Shown: positions 9,970 through 20,611 of the stretch, piece after piece | Position numbering within the stretch: position 1 is the stretch's first letter | Layout: every line of letters begins with the position of its first letter | Assembly: GCA_003427395.1 (NCBI GenBank) | Contig: BFEA01000029.1 | Span: forward strand, 1,957,418-1,995,044 | DNA from: Chara braunii | Lineage: Eukaryota > Streptophyta > Charophyceae > Charales > Characeae | DNA length: 37,627 nucleotides | Direction: 5' to 3' | Program-made: the position numbers and the translations under genes | Notes under the pieces: generated by a model | Databases searched by the model: none | Told to the model about the DNA's origin: nothing | Seen by the model: the letters and a program-made list of their open reading frames with translations, nothing else

Positions 9970-12240
9970 TATTTTAGTATTTTTAGTATTTTAGCTTCTA
10001 ACGGCAGGCAACAGAACTGGGCACACTTATTAAACCTGTCAACCACAACCATGAGCTGACTGTTCCTGATGGGTTTTTTAAGTTTTTACCTGTGCATCAA
10101 TAAAGTCTATCGGGTTTCCGAGGACATGATTGGCGTCTGAGCAGCCCTGAGGGTTCCACTGACATAACTCATATCCCCTAATGTACCTGATGCTGTCAAA
10201 CTTTGTGCCTGCCCACATGAAAGATCGCAGGAGCTTGGCACAAGTCTTCCGCCCAAGCCAATGTGCCTATCATCAGCATCATGACATTTTCCCAGAATGG
10301 TTTCGATATTGGCTCAGCGCAAGGAATACAGAGCCACTTTTCTCCCCTGGAGGTCATGAACAGCAATTTTACTGTTAGTACTGAAAGGATGTGCCTTCCA
10401 CCTTCACCTCTTCCCACCTCCATCATCCATGGGGGTTCTGATTCCCATGTGTGTGTCAGCAAGGAGGGACCTTTGGTCCATGTATGATGTTCGAGTTTTG
10501 AGTAAGTCGAGTCGGGTTATGATTTAATTTTTCAACGTGGTGCATTGCTTTCCATCATTCTTGTTTTATTTGCATCGGGTCCGCTGTACACCAACTCATC
10601 TGTGCTTCGGTTCCGTTGATTTCAGGTTGGGGAAAGTACGCATCATTTCTGATCACATTGCTAGTGCTCGAGTTTTTCACTCACAAAAGTGGCCTTTGGG
10701 GTCTGCGCACTGCCTATCTGCTCATAGGCAACCATCACTGGCTCAATAGGAGGCCTGAGTTTTGTCAGCATCGATGCCAATCCTCGACAATATGGAGTGG
10801 AGATCAAAACATCGACAGGGCCACGTTTTTAGCCTGGTACCGTGGTACGGACATAGGCAGGCCCTCTTGGGCCAGGTCCGTTTTCGTCCAGTACCGGACG
10901 TCTGGTCGGGACCCAGATCCAGTAGGCCACGTTTTGGCCGAAGACCAGAGGCACACGGAGGCACACCCGCGAGGTATCTGACATGTCAGGTCATCTCTTT
11001 GAGTCTTCCGCTGCGCTCCATTGTGCAATTTTCATATGTATCTGGATGTACATTGCTTCTTGATGCTTTGCTGACACTGCATAGTCCAATCGAGTCCTTT
11101 TCATCACTTTAGGGATCCTTGGCTCCCCCCTTACATCGCACGACTGAGCATGTATCCTTAGCCGATGACAAAACTAGTGGAGAACTGGCAGTTAAAAGTT
11201 CTGAAAACATGTGTCGAGGCTCTGCATAAAATAACAAGTCTGAAAAACATGAAAATCAAGCACTCACAGGCAGCCACAGCCAGGAACAGAAGAAGCCATT
11301 GCTGCTGGATCAGCTATACAGTGTACCAAATATGTCTCAAAATTGCTATACATCAACCAGATAACCACGCAACAGCACATATACACTTTTTCCCAGCAAT
11401 GAATCCATAGGCATGTCAACAGGCTCTGCATGCATCATAATAATCTCACTGAAACCTAAATTGCGAAAGCAGAAGAAGTCCAGAGAGCAACAGGAATCCA
11501 ACAATTGTGCCCATTGCGTGATGACTATAAACTTCTAAAGTTTAAAGTTTAAAGTTTTTTAAACACAGGCAATTCATTCCACATCATTGAATCCTTTTCA
11601 GGAAAGTTACAAACCTATTCATCGGCCAGAAAAAGTTGAACTCTGCAAGCGTCCAACAACAAACAGACCCCGCTCAAGTAATCAACGCCTTTGAAGGGAA
11701 ATCTGACAGTCCAACTCGACTTGAAAGTAGACATAAAGATAGCTGAGCGGTGCCTTCCCCTCAGATATGACATGCAGAGTGAAAAATCCCCACTGAGCAA
11801 AACATGCCAACGGTCCGAGTAGTTCCCCTCCGCACCGTGAGAGAGAGTCACCTATCATACGGCCCTCTATTCTGCTTGCTTCGTGGTTCCATTCTTTGAG
11901 TGAGCGAGAGGCCGAAGGAAAAGAAAAGACAGACCTAGCTGCATGGGGCCTCTGCCCCTCAGACATGACATGCCTTCCAAAACAGGAATAATTTACCACA
12001 AGATGGAAAGCTTGCCGATACCATCCCTCAGTTTGCAAGAGGTAAACCTTTCCCCTCACGATGCAACAAACCATCCTTTCATCACCAGTACTCATAGCAA
12101 GCGAGCAATTGAAAAATGTAGTTAAGCGCATTTTCCGCTTCACTCGATACAAATGCCACAACTTCCTCGAAAGAGTCGAAACCATTCCAACACAAGACTT
12201 GGACTACAGTTGACTGCCTGATTGATTGGTTATGCCTGAT
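9970..12240. other. intergenic, no gene recognised
   Basis: The largest frame is on the minus strand at 11682-12185 (167 codons). It shows no known motif, and its base composition does not differ from the surroundings. GGCCACGTTTT.GCC occurs twice (near 10820 and 10927). A small TTTAAAG triplication lies near 11538-11560. I see no RNA gene. Confidence 0.4.
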
Positions 12241-12857
12241 ATTGATTGTTTAAATCAGAAAAAGTCTATGTTAAACAATTAAACCACAAAGAAGGAGGGA
12301 AACATCTCATGCTCAAAACCTGTGACCCAGAAACTACCTGTACAGAGAAATTTTGCGCGAGAGTGAACTGCCCTCATGATCTCAGTGATTGGAGGAGCAT
12401 AATGACATTCGCATACTCCACGATTAGCCCAAGCAACTGGAATGAGAGGAAGTCCACTCATGTCCCAAACACACGATGTGTGTAGCATGATGCCAAACAG
12501 GGCCAGCCAGAGTCCAAAGCAACACGAGGAAACCACCACCACCATATCACAAGACAACCACAATCATAACAAAATAGCACCACAGTCAGAGATGTCAGTG
12601 CCTCCTTTTCACAAGGGAATGAAAAGCAACAACTTGAACCTCATTTGGGAGTTGCCTCGAGACCACACCAACACACCAGACTTCCAACCATGAAATCCCA
12701 TAGAAAACCAAACGAAACAGGTGGGTCTCAAGTGACATCGTCTGCGTAAATGGTGAGAAGAGGTTAACCAGTTCTAATATATTCAACTAGCAAAGCCAGT
12801 GCAGCTACGCCTTGACGCATGGAAATGTCAATAAGATATCCAGGCCCTACGTAGGTA

Positions 12858-12861
<4 letters not shown>

Positions 12862-12944
<83 letters not shown>

Positions 12945-12997
12945 CGCACACACGCACACACACACACACACACACAAACACACACACGCACACACCA
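12862..12997. repeat. compound (TC)n-(CA)n microsatellite
   Basis: About 38 TC units are followed by a CA run with a few interruptions (CACGCACA). Minus-strand frames here give Arg-Glu and Cys-Val strings, which are repeat shadows. Confidence 0.97.
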
Positions 12998-13681
12998 ACA
13001 CGGCAATGGATAGAGGTCGACACAATCCATGGGAGTCTAACACAGACATGCATACAACAGCAGTGTGGCATACTGATACCACACGGGCCCCAGTTAGGGC
13101 CCGGTTCTGTAATCGGCACAGTTTAGGCCTAGGTATCAGGTCACGACGGTCCCAGCTAGGTCCAGGTAGGCCTAGGAACCGTCGGTTCAGTTTAGGGTCC
13201 GGTAGGCCTCGTTTAGACCCCACCAGACCCAACGGCTAGTTGTTTAGGCCAGGTATCGGTCCATCGGTAGGCCCAGCCGGCGGCACAGTTTTGGCGCCCA
13301 CTTTTCAGATTCCGAAATCGGATCTGAACCGTTGGGCCTGATCAACGGTCCAGACCCGAAGGCCCTCAGTAGGACTGAGGCCGACCCAGCACTATATCAG
13401 CTGGGTACCAGCCTCAGTCCGTAGGTTAGAGTGGACAGGAGGTTAGTCTTCAGGATTAGCGCAGCGTTTCAGCGTTAGTAGAATTAGCGCAGCGCTGCAG
13501 CATTACGAGGAGCAGCGAGAAGAGAAGGAGCTCAGCGGCAGAGAGGGATTAGGGCAGCATTGGGAGCAGCGCCAGCTACCGGCCCAGCCCGCGGCCCAGC
13601 GCCAGCCCCTTGCAGCGCCATAGCTACCGTGACAGGTACCAGGGAGAAAGGCTTTGCCTCGTCTCCCTCTTCGTCCTCCAC

Positions 13682-13683
<2 letters not shown>

Positions 13684-13728
<45 letters not shown>
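13684..13728. repeat. (TC)n microsatellite
   Basis: About 22 uninterrupted TC units. The 600 bases before it (13080-13680) are rich in GGCC, GTAGGCC and TTTAGG words with no clear unit, and I see no gene there. Confidence 0.95.
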
Positions 13729-13729
<1 letters not shown>

Positions 13730-14594
13730 CCTAAGCCTAAGTCCACTCCTGGGTTCTCCTACGGGACTATGAAGGATGGTGACGAGTTTTGATGACATTG
13801 GAGACAGCAACATTGAGACTGTAGGTTGAGGACTACTCTTGGGATCTGATTTCATCTTCTTCTGAAGAAGTACCTTGACATTGTGAGATCGATATCTGAG
13901 ACGCTGTGAGACTCTGTGTTCGCAACATTTCGGATTTGCGCTACTCTTGACAGGTTCAAGATACTATCTTTGGAAATATTGAGTTGACGTCATCTTCCCT
14001 CTCCTCCTCCCTTCGTCTCTCTTCTCCCTCCATTCATCCGTGTATGATCTCAGACCCTGGCCTTTCTTCTATGTCCAAGGCCAGGGCTTTCACACCACCG
14101 ATGCATGATTGAGAGTGTTCCATTGCAGTCCGAGTCAGGTCAGAGTCAGTCCATGGATATCAACTCTTCCGCTGTATTTGTATTAACTCTGTATTATCTG
14201 GTCGGTTCTGGGAATCTGCGCCATACTTATGACTGTGCTTCACGAGTATGCAACAAGCAGGCATCACAATGCTTGACCTCAAGTCAAAGGAAACAGAGGC
14301 CTCGAGTGCATTGTCCCAAAACACAGGCCATGAAAACGTTTAAATGTTTATGACAATCGCATGCTTTCCGACATCTTTCTTGAAACCCAGGCAATCCAGG
14401 CAGCACTGGCAACGTTTTCGGGAAGACCAATTAGAGACTACATAAATGGAGCAACTTCTCATGAACTGATAAATAAGAAAATGACGCAAGACAAAACAAG
14501 ATAAACCTGACCTGTACTCTCTACCTTCCTGATCAATGCGTAAACACCAGAAGCACAGAGAAACGAGCACGACCGCCACAGCATTCGTCATAAA

Positions 14595-14700
14595 ACAAGT
14601 GCCAGTTAAAATTGGAACCATACACAGAAGATTAGCATGGGCCCTGCTCAAAGATGGCATGCAATTAAAAAAAACAAACAAAAAAAAAACATGTGCCAGT
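14595..14700 (+). pseudogene. processed U6 snRNA pseudogene (LINE-mobilised)
   Basis: The body at 14607-14665 closely matches the central part of U6 spliceosomal RNA. AAAATTGGAAC, AT.CA.AGAAGATTAGCATGG and CCCTG.(T/G)CAA are all in order. It lacks the 5' stem-loop, so it is 5'-truncated at about U6 base 20. The ACAGAGA box is changed to ACACAGA, while the AGC triad is kept, so a functional gene is unlikely. An A-rich tail follows at about 14666-14689. ACAAGTGCCAGT at 14595-14606 and ACATGTGCCAGT at 14689-14700 flank the insert, an 11-of-12 target duplication. 5' truncation, A tail and target duplication are the known marks of LINE-driven retroposition. Confidence 0.9.
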
Positions 14701-15234
14701 ATTCACTACAGCAGTAAGAGTGGACTCACCTTCCGGGTCTCTTCTACAGAACATTCTCCAGCAATCAATTTCCTTGTCTCCTGCACCCAGAGATGAGGTA
14801 CAACACATTTGTTGAGCTCTGGGTAATAACATCATACCAGATCAGGAAAGCCAAGCTCATATCCACACTTATGTCCAAAACAGGTTCCCTAGGTCTGTAT
14901 GCACATGTTTGTGTATGGAGCTGAAGATAACTTCATGCACCCATTGCAATAAGGCAATGACGATTTCCAGAGGCCACAGAGAAGCTGGACCCGCCAGTTC
15001 TGACATCATACATGTGCCCAGATAGATAGATGCCAAGTGGTTAAGTCTTGGATACCTTGATTGACCAACTGGGCATGCAAAGTGAATCGCGGTACGCCAA
15101 TCCAAACAGGGAGGAAGAGAAACTCTAGTTCTCGCTGGAGACGAGATGCATGACTGTTTTGATGACGCTCTTACCATTTTCTCACCCTCGCATCTCTGCA
15201 GCCTCTCTAGATTTGAGCAACTGGACTTGAGAGA

Positions 15235-15581
15235 ATTGCAAAATGATAACAACACAACGCATCGACCGAATGTCTGTCTCACGTTCGTATAGTTCGAAAT
15301 GCCAGAATTGCACCTTGTTGTGAGCATGACTATTATTAAGGAAGCACCATGCAATCCTTGCAGCATTACATTGCCTAAGATAACCTGATAGCCAAGTATG
15401 ACTTGGAGAGTAGCAAAATGATAACACAATGCATCCACCAAATGTATGTCTCACGTATAGTTAGAAATGCCAAAATTGCACTTTGTTGTGAGCATGACTA
15501 TTAAGGAAGCACTATTAAGGAAGCAATGTTGAATCCTTGCAGCATTACATCGCCTAAGATAACCTCATATAGCCAAGTATC
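15235..15581. repeat. approx. 175-bp tandem duplication
   Basis: Two diverged units (about 15235-15400 and 15411-15581) share GCAAAATGATAAC, TTGTTGTGAGCATGACTATT, AATCCTTGCAGCATTACAT, GCCTAAGATAACCT and AGCCAAGTA in the same order. The minus-strand frames that cross the repeats show duplicated peptide text and no known domain. Confidence 0.85.
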
Positions 15582-15589
15582 CCTTCCTT

Positions 15590-16420
15590 CAGCATGATAA
15601 GAAGTGGTCCATGTCCATCCAACAACTCTTTCAAGAATGTGGTTCTCGCTCCACCACTTGCCAAACCTCCTGACAGCTGTGCCAGACTTCATAGACAAAG
15701 CTAGACAGAGTGCCGACTATGGTGGTTAAAGGGCCCACCTTCACTTACCAATTCATAAAAGCTCTTAATTCATAAAATCTTTTAGAACTTTTAGAGAATT
15801 TCAGAAGTGCTCAACAGCTGAGTGGCACACCAAGAGAAAAAGTGGGAGGAGCAATTTGGCTATTCTACGGTACCTTGAGAGGCTCTGAGAAGGCAGTTGC
15901 TAGTAGTTCTGGTGAATCTGGTCCATGAACATCCAACAGAAACCGAAACTAACGAATAAGTTGGAATAACCCCTCACACCACCAGCACTTCCAAGTCTCT
16001 TTTTTTCCTCCTATGGATTTCTGCTGCACGCCGATAAAAAATAAATCGGCATGGGCTTTGCTTCCAACCGTTTCAATCTGGTAGGCCAAGGTCCGAAGGA
16101 TGCGGAGCGATCATGTCCGCCTCAGAACGAAATGGCTGAGAAAATTACTGGCCGTTTAAATCAACGACCCCCCAACAAAACCCATAGTGCGGTAGTATTC
16201 ACTGTGGCCACAAGAAGGGTTGCCCTACAGGGGCCAGGGGTGCTGTAGTGCAATACATTCCGAGTGCATCGACTTTGGTCTGGGAAAAATTAAGAAATAT
16301 AAAAATACAAACCGATCCCCGCCACTTGAGAGGAAGGACCCCCCCACCATTGAAAGATTGGCAACCACGCCGGACCACCACTGTCGCAGTATTACACCAC
16401 CAATCTCTCTGCACTTCACA
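15590..16420. other. intergenic, no gene recognised
   Basis: No repeat family, RNA gene or protein domain was identified in this stretch. Confidence 0.4.
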
Positions 16421-16674
16421 GACGACCTTACAGTCCTCATCAGACCATCGGACTATTCTTTCCAAGTGCTTACAAGGGCAATGGAAGTCTCAGAAATGAA
16501 AACACACGACCTTACAGTCCTCATCGGAGCGTTGGACTGTTTTTCCGAGTATGTGCAAGGGCAACGGAAGTCTCAGAAATGAAAACCGACGACCTTACAG
16601 TCCTCATCAGAGCGTCGGACTGTTCTTCCAAGCCCTTACAAGGGCAGTGGAAGCCTCAGAAATGAGAATCGATC
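16421..16674. repeat. 84-bp minisatellite, three units
   Basis: Units begin at CGACCTTACAGTCCTCATC (16423, about 16507 and about 16590), spaced 84 and 83 bases. Each contains TCGGACT.TTC or similar, CAAGGGCAA.GGAAG and CTCAGAAATGA. The first two units are in one frame, giving a 28-residue periodic peptide, but the 83-base spacing breaks the frame in the third. I therefore treat it as a DNA repeat, not a protein. Confidence 0.85.
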
Positions 16675-16749
16675 AGAACAGAACAATCGGGTGGTGGTTG
16701 ACGGCAATAGACAACCTGACACCGATCAACAGCGATCAACACACTGCAG

Positions 16750-17319
16750 CGTATGCAATGGCGGGACAGAGAAGAGCCTTTAAGATTTCTGGGGGTCAAG
16801 CGCCCAATGACAGGGGCGCATCCCACTCAATGGCACCGGCTGCACAAACTGGACACATGATCCAGCACCTACACCGCGCTGTTTGGCAGAGCTGTGGTCC
16901 TAAAGGCATCCATTCTCTCGACTCCGTGGTATGCTACAACAACCTTGCGCTCCGAAACCCGACCCAGAACAGACCTGAGGAATGCAACAACATATCTGCG
17001 GACAGGAGACCCTTCTGACGAACATTTGATATCAGAGGTAGGATGGAACTTCCTGGTGCTCAGTAAAAGCCGTGGGGGGCTAGGGATCCTGGACCCGGAG
17101 TTGCAAATTAAAGCACTCCAACCAAAAGAAAGCATTAAATTGCTAGCTCGAAAGGGCCTCCCACGGATACCCCTGAGCCTGTGTTACATGCACAGATATG
17201 CCAAGTACGTAATAACCGAGGATCTGCAATGTGATGAAAAGGACAGAATGGACAATGCAGTGCGAGTAGAATCTCGACAGACAATGTGCATTCTCATACA
17301 TACAAAAGGTGCTGAATAG
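16750..17319 (+). pseudogene. LINE (non-LTR) reverse transcriptase C-terminal fragment
   Basis: In one frame the translation contains EPLRFLGVK, then FGRAVVLKASILSTPWYA, then LSKSRGGLGILDPELQIKAL. These match the order of the late RT region and following segment in plant-type non-LTR elements (RYLGV; GRV..IK.VL.S.P.Y; K.GGLG..D). The FLGV catalytic-core neighbour is kept, but the YADD box is not present, because the fragment begins after it. A stop at 16857-16859 interrupts the frame. The frame ends at 17317-17319. It is a decayed fragment; its other domains may lie at 18568-19111 and 20110-20360. Confidence 0.75.
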
Positions 17320-17721
17320 CGCAGGGAAGACTCTGATACAAGGACTGACCTGACAGGGACTGACCTCACTCACGTAGTAACAAGTAGCAAAGCAGAATGC
17401 TAGAATACTGATAACGAGCCCAATNAATGTTTGAACCCAGACCAAACATGCATCATACCCATCACCGAGTGTGAGGGAGCCTGGCGCTGTACACAGGAAG
17501 AAGCGCCAGGTTCAGACATACACAGACGAAGAGGTAGGGAACAGACGAAAGGAGGGAGAGTGATGGGAATGTCGTTAACACCAAGTCTTGGTCACCAATC
17601 CCAAATAATCCCTCGTTGCCTTGTCTGAAGTCCCCAAAAGTCGAGTCTGGATCCAATGTCACCAAGCTCTGTCTCTCTTCTCTCGCAGTCTGCAGATGCA
17701 GTGAAGTCAGATGTTGAGGGC
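17320..17721. other. intergenic, left side of adapter junction
   Basis: No gene was recognised; there is an N at 17425. This stretch is joined to what follows by the adapter at 17722-17759, so its adjacency to the next 2 kb is not reliable. Confidence 0.5.
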
Positions 17722-17759
17722 CTGTCTCTTATACACATCTAGATGTGTATAAGAGACAG
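17722..17759. other. Tn5 mosaic-end (Nextera mate-pair) junction adapter
   Basis: The 19-mer CTGTCTCTTATACACATCT at 17722-17740 is followed directly by its reverse complement AGATGTGTATAAGAGACAG at 17741-17759. This 38-base palindrome is exactly the Nextera mate-pair circularisation junction. It is a library artefact retained in the assembly and not part of the genome. The sequences left and right of it may not be neighbours. Confidence 0.98.
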
Positions 17760-17904
17760 GTTACGAACCAGATACTAACCTGTGATGTGGGCGCTGTGCT
17801 GCAGGTACCTCGAAGACGAAGCTGGAGCAACGGCGCTGCAGGTAAGTACTCCTGGCCTCCACCCAAACTCTCTCTCTCTCTCTCTAACACTATCCTAGCT
17901 ATGG

Positions 17905-17960
17905 CGCCCAGCGCTGGAGACTACAGCTACCTACTGCGCCCAGCGCTGGAGACTACAAGC
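17905..17960. repeat. short direct repeat GCGCCCAGCGCTGGAGACTACA
   Basis: The block GCCCAGCGCTGGAGACTACA occurs twice about 34 bases apart, with its own AGCGCT palindrome. A short TC run precedes it at 17868-17884. Confidence 0.8.
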
Positions 17961-18075
17961 TAACGCTACCACTACTACAACGCAGCGCTCCCTCCAGAGT
18001 GCTGCTCCCGAATCCTGCAGACTACTGCCTCCTGAATAATGAATCGTGAAGTGCCTGGGGGGTACTTATATACTT

Positions 18076-18263
18076 CCACGGCCTGCCTCCTGACTGCCTG
18101 AAGGGCCAGCCAGAACCCGAGGAGGCTGCTCTTGCCAATCCACGGCCTGCCTCCTGACTGCCTGAAGGGCCAGCCAGGTCGAGGAGGCTGCTCTTGCCAA
18201 TCCACGGCCTGCCTCCTGACTGCCTGAAGGGCCAGCCAGGCCGAGGAGGCTGCTCTTGCCAAT
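18076..18263. repeat. 62-64-bp minisatellite, three units
   Basis: Units start CCACGGCCTGCCTCCTGACT at 18076, 18140 and 18202 and end GGAGGCTGCTCTTGCCAAT. They are almost identical; the first is two bases longer. Minus-strand frames through it give a repeated Ala/Gln/Arg peptide that changes frame between units. Confidence 0.93.
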
Positions 18264-18567
18264 GCCGAAGTGTGCCAGGGGCTGGCGCTGCAGCATCTGC
18301 TGAGGCTGGCGTGGATACAGGCTAAGAATAGCCTGTTCCCGAAACCCTGGTTTGGTGCCTGAGTTTCAGGGCCAGTTGTTCTGACCGAAAATAGCCCTTC
18401 GTTTCAGGCTAAAAAGGCTCTTGCCATTTTTAGTTTGAAGCGACACAGGGACTGTTTTCAGGCTGAATTCTAGGCTTTTTGGCTGAAGGGCGCAGGGCCT
18501 GGGAAATGGCCTGTGTGTGCAGGCGCAGCATGTAACAGCCTGGCAAGAATCGGAGCACTAGCAAAAT

Positions 18568-19111
18568 ATGACACACCACCAAAGCATGCAGGGTCAGTCT
18601 GGATCATGGCAAAATCATGCGCCGAGAAGAGGTCAACAGCGGAACTCAGAGAGCCAGAACCCCGCCGGAACAACTCCACCCATCTCCTACTGGAGGCAAT
18701 TAATTAGAGGAAGCAGAGAAATCTTCCCCACTAGGGTGCGGCAACCGAAGATTAGGGAAGAAGTCCTAAGGCAACCAGTGTTTTGCAACCCAGGGATTCT
18801 CACACCAGCAAGTTGTGGTTCAACTACTTCGAAAAGGTCGAATTCCCCAGTGGTACATGGTTAGAAAGAGGGGCGTGGCAAGTCGGGCACTTATACAGCA
18901 TAAAAAAAAAAAGAGGTGGCAAACCCATACAGAACTCAGGGATACTCTGAGAGGATGCCACAACCTGCAGGCAAACCTCAATGAAACACTGGTGTCTATC
19001 CCCCCAGATTGGTGGCACTCCCAAAAATGGGGAACAAATGGCAGCAGAGGGACTGGGCAACCTGGAAAGAAGAGACGAACCCCGCCTGACCTGACAGTTG
19101 GTTGCCTTTAA
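18568..19111 (+). pseudogene. LINE ORF2 downstream fragment, frameshifted
   Basis: Plus-strand frames give SYWRQLI...RQPVFCNPGIL. After a frame change near 18815 they give MVQLLRKGRIPQWYMV...LIQHKKKKRWQTHTELRDTLR...IPPDWW. The NP.L, RW.T..EL and IPPDW words resemble the spacer between RT and the zinc-binding domain of plant-type LINEs. A poly-A run (18902-18912) lies inside the frame. It is a decayed piece, plausibly of the same element as 16750-17319. That link crosses the artefactual adapter, so it cannot be trusted. Confidence 0.55.
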
Positions 19112-19684
19112 TTCAAAACACCTAAATCTATATGGTATGGAAATTGGAAATTGAATTTGTTGAGGTTCATATAACAAAACAGCCATCAATGTTTGCAGTC
19201 ATGACATTCATCACACGGTAGGATCCGGCAAATACCTTGCTAAGAATGGCAATCCACAACATAAGTGAACCAGGGGTTCACAGTGGCCAATAACTTGCTA
19301 AGAATGGGTAAACAAAACCTACCAAGGCACAGTGGTCAGTAAAACAACAGCTGCACCACAAAATTTGAGCGATAGCAAACGTCAAATACAGTCTGTTTTC
19401 CCCTACCACCGCAACACAGGGCTCCAGAAATTGGCCCAGTGGAATGGGCTTGGAGAGTTGGAAGTCGAAAATAGGCAGAGAAAGGGTGGAGCAAAAAGGT
19501 CGAACATCACACAATACACAAGTAGATGAGGCTGAGAAAGGCTGGAGCAAAGCGGGAACATCACACAATACACAAGTAGATGAGGCTACGGACTAGGAAA
19601 AAGACCGGAGGTACTCGCACCAATTCTGGATCAGAGATGGCAGAAACATCTACAGATCTCCCTAGCGGTCACCCCGGAAATGTC
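19112..19684. other. intergenic; short direct repeat
   Basis: GAACATCACACAATACACAAGTAGATGAGGCT occurs twice, about 55 bases apart (about 19502 and 19556). No gene was recognised. Confidence 0.5.
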
Positions 19685-19692
19685 CGTGCATC

Positions 19693-19881
19693 CTAGGCTA
19701 CCACAGTGGCACGGGGTCACTTGCCCGGTCGGGCCAGAAACATTACAAAAAAAAAAAAAAAAAAAAATAGTTATAAATTTTATTTTTTATTTTGAATTTG
19801 GTGAAGAATTTCGATGTGACCCTGACGCAAAAGTTGCTCAGTTTATTTTTCTGCATAACATAGTTTTTTTGTGGATTTTTT

Positions 19882-19913
<32 letters not shown>

Positions 19914-19984
19914 GTCCTTTCGAGGTCAGGCCGCCTAGGAAAACGAGGAGTCCCGAGTGGCCCGACTGGTGGCTGGTAGCCTAG
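19693..19984 (-). mobile_element. non-autonomous TIR element (hAT-like), copy 2
   Basis: The tips are CTAGGCTACCA and TGGTAGCCTAG, perfect 11-bp terminal inverted repeats. The perfect 8-bp direct repeat CGTGCATC flanks it at 19685-19692 and 19985-19992. Its reverse complement follows the 7647-7962 copy throughout. Shared landmarks include ATG.TATGCAGAAAAAT.AACTGA, CAACTTTTGC.TCAGGGTCACATCGAAAT and CCGGGCAAGTG. Long A and T runs have expanded inside. The 3' flank continues into LINE-like sequence, so it probably landed in a LINE. Confidence 0.9.
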
Positions 19985-20202
19985 CGTGCATCACCATACT
20001 ATCGTTCAGAAACAGCCACATCACGAGCCTCCAACAGCTTATCACCTACCTGCATGTCCCAGAAANTGGTCCTTGCACGGGCTGGCCACCCGGGACCCGG
20101 GCGGCCCGGCTGGTAGCCTAGCGTGCATCACCATACTATCGTTCAGAAACAGCCACATCACGAGCCTCCAACAGCTTATCACCTACCTGCATGTCCCAGA
20201 AA
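19973..20202. repeat. 93-bp direct repeat around an N (same locus twice)
   Basis: 19973-20065 recurs at 20110-20202 with no difference seen. The first copy stops at the N at 20066. After the N, about 50 bases (20067-20121) read as the right end of a TIR element closer to copy 1 than to copy 2. The same 8-bp site and host flank then follow. This reads like two versions of one insertion locus joined end to end. Confidence 0.85.
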
Positions 20203-20360
20203 ACCACAGGCTCAACAGGAGGAGCAGTGAGAACAGGGATTACCTAAATGAGTTATGTGCTATCTGCAACTCCGCGGAAGTACTACACTGCCTGCTACTC
20301 TGTTTAAAAGCCAAACAGATCTGGGAAAGAGTGGCTACCGTAAGCGGATTATTAGTCTGA
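20110..20360 (+). pseudogene. LINE zinc-binding (zf-RVT-like) C-terminal fragment
   Basis: The frame ending at 20358-20360 encodes ITYLHVPENHRLNR...LCAICNSAEVLHCLLLC followed by LKAKQIWERV. The pattern C-x2-C...E..LH...C..A..IW is that of the reverse-transcriptase zinc-binding domain at the C terminus of many plant LINE proteins. The upstream frame runs into the TIR element and the N. It is a remnant, and most likely the host into which the TIR element inserted. Confidence 0.75.
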
Positions 20361-20500
20361 CAGGTTTTGCTGTGCCCAAGGAGTGGAAAAAATGGTAACT
20401 CGGACTCTTCCAGGGAGTAAGAACATCCTCTTCATGGTCGATACGGAAGACACCAAGAAACAATCAGCAAAATAAAGGTCCCAGACCCACAAGCCCTGCG

Positions 20501-20611
20501 CTACCATCTTCCCCCGAATACAACGTACGGTCATTATAGCTGTATTTGAGGAATCTTTCAGTCCAGATACAGCTATAATAACCGCACGTTGTACTCGGGG
20601 GAAGAAGGTAG
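20501..20611. mobile_element. foldback MITE-like element, copy D (best preserved)
   Basis: The left arm begins CTACCATCTTCCCCCGAATA. The right arm ends CTCGGGGGAAGAAGGTAG. Pairing extends about 45 bases on each side, through CATTATAGCTGTAT / ATACAGCTATAATA, with about five mismatches and a loop of about 21 bases. Copies A, B and C share the tips. There is no coding capacity and no clear target duplication. Confidence 0.85.

Noticed and set aside
11682-12185. 167-codon minus-strand frame
   Set aside because: No recognisable motif, no composition change at its borders and no splice evidence; length alone is weak in a non-coding region.
12764-13119. Arg-Glu repeat proteins on the minus strand
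   Set aside because: They are translations of (TC)n and (CA)n microsatellites. The same artefact occurs at 13532, 29150, 33587 and 33744.
14869-15441. 190-codon minus-strand frame
   Set aside because: Much of it is the 175-bp tandem duplication read through; no domain is seen.
18066-18296. Minus-strand repeat protein with Ala/Gln/Arg units
   Set aside because: The minisatellite units are 64 and 62 bases, not multiples of three, so no frame stays on the repeat.
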